A DNA stretch of 17,530 nucleotides from Alphaproteobacteria bacterium (GTDB taxonomy: Bacteria; Pseudomonadota; Alphaproteobacteria; Paracaedibacterales; CAITNM01): positions 1-17,530 of the forward strand of contig CANMNU010000014.1 in the NCBI GenBank assembly GCA_947499175.1. Direction: 5' to 3'. The position numbers and the translations under genes were made by a program. Positions within the stretch are counted from its first letter, which is position 1, and each line of letters starts with the position of its first letter. This document shows, in pieces, positions 14,288 to 17,530 of this stretch. Below the pieces are notes generated by a model, which worked only from the letters and a program-made list of their open reading frames with translations, ran no database searches and had not been told where the DNA came from.

Positions 14288-16057
14288 CTAACTTTCAACT
14301 TCATTAGCAACTTCTTCGCGTATTTGTTGATTCCACAATTTTGCATACAAACTATTTTGCTGTAGCAATTCATCGTGATTGCCCGATTCGGCAATTTGTC
14401 CATGATTAAGTACGAAAATACAATCAGCATCAACAATTGTGCTTAGGCGGTGTGCAATAATGATAGTAGTTTTTCCTTTAGAAATTTGCCGCAAACTTTG
14501 TTGAATGCGTTTTTCTGTAGTGCTATCAAGGGCTGATGTAGCCTCGTCAAATACATAAATTTCTGGTTTTTTTAAAAGCATTCTGGCAATAGCCACGCGC
14601 TGTTTTTCTCCGCCTGAAAGTTTTAAACCGCGTTCACCAACCTTGGTTTCATAACCTTGTGGTAATTTGGCTATAAATTTATCAAGTTCAGCGTTTTTTG
14701 CAGCATTTTTAATGTCAGCTAATGTTGTATTGGGTGCACCATAGGCTATATTGTAAGCGATGGTGTCGTTAAATAAAACTGTGTCCTGAGGTACTATTCC
14801 GATTGTCTTTCTTAGGCTTTCTTGGGTAACATTTCTAATATTTTGACCATCAATTGAAATACTTCCAATGTCTGGGTCATAAAAGCGAAATAGCAGCCGA
14901 GATAAGGTTGATTTCCCACCACCGGTTGTGCCAACAAATGCCACAGTTTCCCCAGGATTTATAACTAAATTAATGTTTTTAATAATTTCTCTATCTGGGT
15001 TGTAGCTAAAACTTACATTTTCAAATGAAATCTTTCCAAGCTTGTGTTCCAATGGTTTAGCATCTATCGCATCTTTAATATCTGATTCTTCGTCAAGTAA
15101 ATTAAACATTTCACCAAGGTTAACTATTCCTTGCTTTATTTCTCTGTATGCAAATCCAAGGTTAAATAATGGCATTACCAATTGTAGTGAAAATGCAAAA
15201 AGAGCAGCTACGTCGCCAGGCGTAATTTCGCCTACTGCTGCATGTTTTATGGCAAAGGCTAACATGCCACCAAGGCCAATTGAAAAAATCACCGCTTGGC
15301 CAGCATTTAAAAAATTTAAAGAGCTACGTAATTTACGTGAAGTTTTTTCATAAATTGCATGCACTTGGTCAAAGCGCTGTGTTTCGAATTGTTCGTTGCC
15401 AAAGTATTTAACTGTTTCAAAGTTAAGCAAGCTATCAATTGCCATAGTTTGAGCAGTATTATCATACTCATTCATTTGTTTTACGATACTCAACCGTTTA
15501 GTCGAAACAATAATTGTAAAAACTATGTAAGTAAGCATAGTTGTTATCATAATTAAGCTGCACCATGGGCTGTACCAGTTCCATAATAAAATTGCCAGTA
15601 AAATTGATTCAATCAAACTTGGCAAAATGGTCATCATTAAAAAAAGGCCAATAGATTCTAATGATTTTGTGCCACGTTCAATAATTCGGCTAAGACCACC
15701 AGTTTGTCGATTCAAATGGAATTTTAAGCTCAAGTTATGTAAATGGCTAAATACAGTAACAGAAATTTGGCGAAATACTCTTTGTGAAACAATATTGAAG
15801 GTGTAATCACGTAACTCGTTAAACACTTGTGCTAAGATACGAACTCCAACAAAGCTAATGAGTATTATTAATGGAAAGCTTCCAGGGTTTTCTTTCAAAT
15901 GGTCAATCAAGTATTTAAATGCAATAGGTCCTCCTATTACAAATAGTCTGCCAATTATTAAAAAAACAATGGAGCTTATCAGTAACGCTTTGGCTTTTAT
16001 CATGTTTTTAGGCCATAGGTAGCTACCTAATTTTTTAAGTGTTAATGTTTTATTCAT
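14288..16057 (-). CDS. Atm1/HMT1-type ABC exporter (half-transporter)
   Basis: 589 aa from the ATG at 16057, which overlaps the cydX stop as ATGA; an in-frame ATG at 16078 would add seven residues inside cydX. The six-helix export domain covers about 1-315 and the ATPase about 335-589. Family hallmarks are LNLSLKFHLNRQTGGLSRIIERGT-type text (LSLKFHLNRQTGGLSRIIER), LLNFETVKYFGNE near 210, and YREIKQG near 305. The ATPase has Walker A GTTGGGKST, signature LSGGEKQR, Walker B IYVFDEATSALD and switch histidine IAHRLST. Members export glutathione-derived compounds (GSSG, GS-metal or persulfide). Co-translation with cydABX suggests a part in bd oxidase assembly, where CydDC serves in many bacteria; that is inference. 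Confidence 0.92.
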   Translation of the reverse strand: MNKTLTLKKLGSYLWPKNMIKAKALLISSIVFLIIGRLFVIGGPIAFKYLIDHLKENPGSFPLIILISFVGVRILAQVFNELRDYTFNIVSQRVFRQISVTVFSHLHNLSLKFHLNRQTGGLSRIIERGTKSLESIGLFLMMTILPSLIESILLAILLWNWYSPWCSLIMITTMLTYIVFTIIVSTKRLSIVKQMNEYDNTAQTMAIDSLLNFETVKYFGNEQFETQRFDQVHAIYEKTSRKLRSSLNFLNAGQAVIFSIGLGGMLAFAIKHAAVGEITPGDVAALFAFSLQLVMPLFNLGFAYREIKQGIVNLGEMFNLLDEESDIKDAIDAKPLEHKLGKISFENVSFSYNPDREIIKNINLVINPGETVAFVGTTGGGKSTLSRLLFRFYDPDIGSISIDGQNIRNVTQESLRKTIGIVPQDTVLFNDTIAYNIAYGAPNTTLADIKNAAKNAELDKFIAKLPQGYETKVGERGLKLSGGEKQRVAIARMLLKKPEIYVFDEATSALDSTTEKRIQQSLRQISKGKTTIIIAHRLSTIVDADCIFVLNHGQIAESGNHDELLQQNSLYAKLWNQQIREEVANEVES

Positions 16058-16143
16058 TCGCTGTCCATTTCTAGCCACATGGCATTTAGAATGCTAAAAC
16101 AGCAGGCAAGTCCTAGTCCAAGTATCCAACTAAAGTACCACAT
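16054..16143 (-). CDS. cydX: Cytochrome bd oxidase small subunit CydX
   Basis: 29 aa, one membrane segment. The sequence begins MWYFSWILGLGLAC and has a glutamate shortly after the helix (LEMDSE), closely matching the CydX family start MWYF-x-WILG and its conserved acidic residue. CydX stabilises the heme centres of the CydAB quinol oxidase. It starts 9 bases after the cydB stop behind a good Shine-Dalgarno and its stop overlaps the next start as ATGA. It is shorter than the roughly 37 residues of E. coli CydX, having lost most of the polar tail. Confidence 0.93.
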   Translation of the reverse strand: MWYFSWILGLGLACCFSILNAMWLEMDSE

Positions 16144-16147
16144 AAAA

Positions 16148-16154
16148 TCCTCTT
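16148..16154 (-). promoter_or_regulatory. Ribosome binding site for cydX
   Basis: AAGAGGA on the minus strand ends four bases before the cydX ATG and overlaps the cydB stop codon. It supports translation of this very small gene. Confidence 0.7.
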
Positions 16155-17283
16155 AATACATTTGGGGGTCATTTAAATCTTTTAAGGTTAAGCGTTTGGC
16201 AAATACTTTATAAGTCCATATTACATATGTCAGAACTAATGGAAGAAATACTAGAACGGCGATTAACATTATGAATAGGGTTAGCTGCGATGATGAAGCA
16301 TCCCAAACTGTAAGACTATGGTTGGGTGCAATAGTTGATGGCAAAATGAACGGAAAGGTAGCAAGTCCTGCTGTGGCTATTACCCCTATAATGCTTGCTG
16401 ATGTTGCCAAAAATCCAACGGATGGGTGCTTTTTTCCAGAAACAATAGATATCATAAAGCCAAAGAAAGCTAACATAGCGGCAATCATTGCATAGTTACC
16501 AAAAAAACGTTCAGATAATTCCATACTTTCTTCAATGCTTTGTATGCCAACAACTTTGCTCAATATATTTTGCGTGTGTCCTGCTTCCTCAAGGGTGAAG
16601 CCAAATTCGCTATTTTTTAAAACAAAGCCTGCTGCAATAAAACAAATAAGCGCTGTAAACGATGCTATTTTTTGGACAAAGTGCGCCTTTAAAGCAATGG
16701 GATGATTAATTTTTAAACGCAAATATGCTGCTCCATGAGCTAACAACATACTTACAGAAACAAATCCTGCTAAAAGTGAAAATGGTGAAAACAATGCAAA
16801 AAATACACTTTTTGTTTGTAACATCAAGTTTTCTTCAAAACTAAAAGGTAACCCTAAAATGGCATTTCCAACAGCTATTCCAAAGACTAAAGCAGGTACT
16901 AAACTTGAAATGCAAATGGCCCAATCCCAAGCATAGCGCCATTGTTGATTTGGCATTTTACTGCGAAACTTAAGGCCAACCGGTCGAATTATAAGACAAG
17001 CTAAAACCAATAGCATTGCCAAGTACATGGTTGGAAATGCAACAGCGTAAACCACAGGCCAAGCTGCAAAAATGGCTCCAGCACCTAAAATCAACCATAC
17101 TTGATTGCTTTCCCAAACTGGCGCTATGGTATTAATTAATAAGCGGCGTTCATCGTCTGATTTAGCTAAAGTTGTTAATAAACTAGCAACTCCTAAGTCA
17201 AATCCATCAGTTAAGGCAAAGCCGGTTAGTAGCACCCCTAAAAGAATCCACCAGGTGATTTGTAGTATCTCTAAAGATGGCAT
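16153..17283 (-). CDS. cydB: Cytochrome bd ubiquinol oxidase subunit II
   Basis: 376 aa, close to the E. coli length. With CydA it forms the high-affinity quinol:oxygen oxidoreductase of the inner membrane, which does not pump protons and works at low oxygen. The start ITWWILLGVLLTGFALTDGF, then TDGFDLG (25-31) and PVWESNQVWLI (55-65), are clear signatures. In the last motif the aspartate of the E. coli WDGNQVW is E58. RPVGLKFRSK and LFSPFSLLAGFVSVSMLLAHGA are also typical. The start directly follows the cydA stop (TAAATG) with a strong AGGAGG. CydX follows 9 bases after the stop. Confidence 0.97.
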   Translation of the reverse strand: MPSLEILQITWWILLGVLLTGFALTDGFDLGVASLLTTLAKSDDERRLLINTIAPVWESNQVWLILGAGAIFAAWPVVYAVAFPTMYLAMLLVLACLIIRPVGLKFRSKMPNQQWRYAWDWAICISSLVPALVFGIAVGNAILGLPFSFEENLMLQTKSVFFALFSPFSLLAGFVSVSMLLAHGAAYLRLKINHPIALKAHFVQKIASFTALICFIAAGFVLKNSEFGFTLEEAGHTQNILSKVVGIQSIEESMELSERFFGNYAMIAAMLAFFGFMISIVSGKKHPSVGFLATSASIIGVIATAGLATFPFILPSTIAPNHSLTVWDASSSQLTLFIMLIAVLVFLPLVLTYVIWTYKVFAKRLTLKDLNDPQMY

Positions 17284-17530
17284 TTACGCCTCCTTATTTT
17301 CTAAAAAAATGTCAGGACCGCCTTTGATGTATTTTTTAAGTAAAATTACGTCAAAAATTAAAAGAACGGTGTAGAACAATACAAACATTGTCAAAGAAAT
17401 TAATAATGATGATTTATCTAGGTTAGAAGCTCCCATAAATGTTGGTAAAACACCTTCAATAGCCCATGGTTGGCGTCCGTGTTCGGCTACAAACCAGCCG
17501 CACATAATTGCTATCCATGGTAATGGCAAA
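17284..17530 (-). CDS. cydA: Cytochrome bd ubiquinol oxidase subunit I, C-terminal part
   Basis: Only the last 82 codons or so are inside the window; the gene continues past the right edge. PLPWIAIMCGWFVAEHGRQP is the highly conserved CydA segment before the final helix. It is followed by WAIEGVLPT, a last membrane segment around SLLISLTMFVLFYTVLLIFD and a short polar tail. CydA carries hemes b558, b595 and d and the quinol site, none of which can be checked here. It abuts cydB without a gap, as expected for a cydAB operon. The promoter lies outside the window. Confidence 0.95.
   Translation of the reverse strand, partial: LPLPWIAIMCGWFVAEHGRQPWAIEGVLPTFMGASNLDKSSLLISLTMFVLFYTVLLIFDVILLKKYIKGGPDIFLENKEA
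17289..17294 (-). promoter_or_regulatory. Strong ribosome binding site for cydB
   Basis: AGGAGG on the minus strand lies five bases before the cydB ATG and within the last codons of cydA. It is the strongest Shine-Dalgarno in the window; most other genes here have weak or none. Confidence 0.85.

Noticed and set aside
16058..16078. Alternative start of the ABC exporter at 16078
   Set aside because: It would lie well inside cydX; the start at 16057 gives the standard ATGA coupling, although the longer form is not excluded.

Overview
The window looks like chromosome of an AT-rich alphaproteobacterium (roughly 35-40% G+C by eye). The clearest lineage markers are a NrnC-type RNase D-like exonuclease next to kdsD, a cox operon in the alphaproteobacterial order ctaC-ctaD-ctaB-coxF, and an Atm1-type ABC exporter. 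The low G+C and a transposase fragment at the left edge would suit a host-associated lineage (Holosporales or Rickettsiales-like), but that placement is inference.

Layout. Positions 1-53 hold the start of a transposase-like gene running off the left edge. At 142-939 (-) is a one-domain voltage-gated cation channel with an unusual selectivity filter. At 1021-3661 (-) lies a compact set, ald-rdgB-glycosyltransferase-like gene, with a good promoter before ald. Divergent from it, holB-crcB (overlapping) and then rpsT with its own strong promoter run on the + strand. A hairpin terminator separates rpsT from the convergent minus-strand genes. These are a divergent SLC1/DAACS transporter, kdsD and nrnC.

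From about 8600 to the right edge the window is a respiratory block on the minus strand, in transcription order cydA (cut by the edge)-cydB-cydX-atm1, dnaQ, then ctaC-ctaD-ctaB-coxF-amn. The bd quinol oxidase (high oxygen affinity) and the aa3-type cytochrome c oxidase are thus separated only by dnaQ and short gaps. Two very small genes, cydX (29 aa) and coxF (35 aa), were found by reading the spacers and are well supported by sequence and position.

I see no CRISPR array, tRNA, rRNA or phage module. No wholly new multigene system is evident. The points most worth following are: the Atm1-type exporter translationally coupled to cydABX, where cydDC would be expected; the channel with a TGDDWSN filter and depleted S4; the SLC1 transporter lacking several canonical cation- and substrate-binding residues; the cox operon ending in coxF-amn without ctaG/ctaE; and a CtaC with no signal peptide. 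No gap between genes exceeds 300 bases. The largest (3662-3950) is the divergent ald/holB promoter region.
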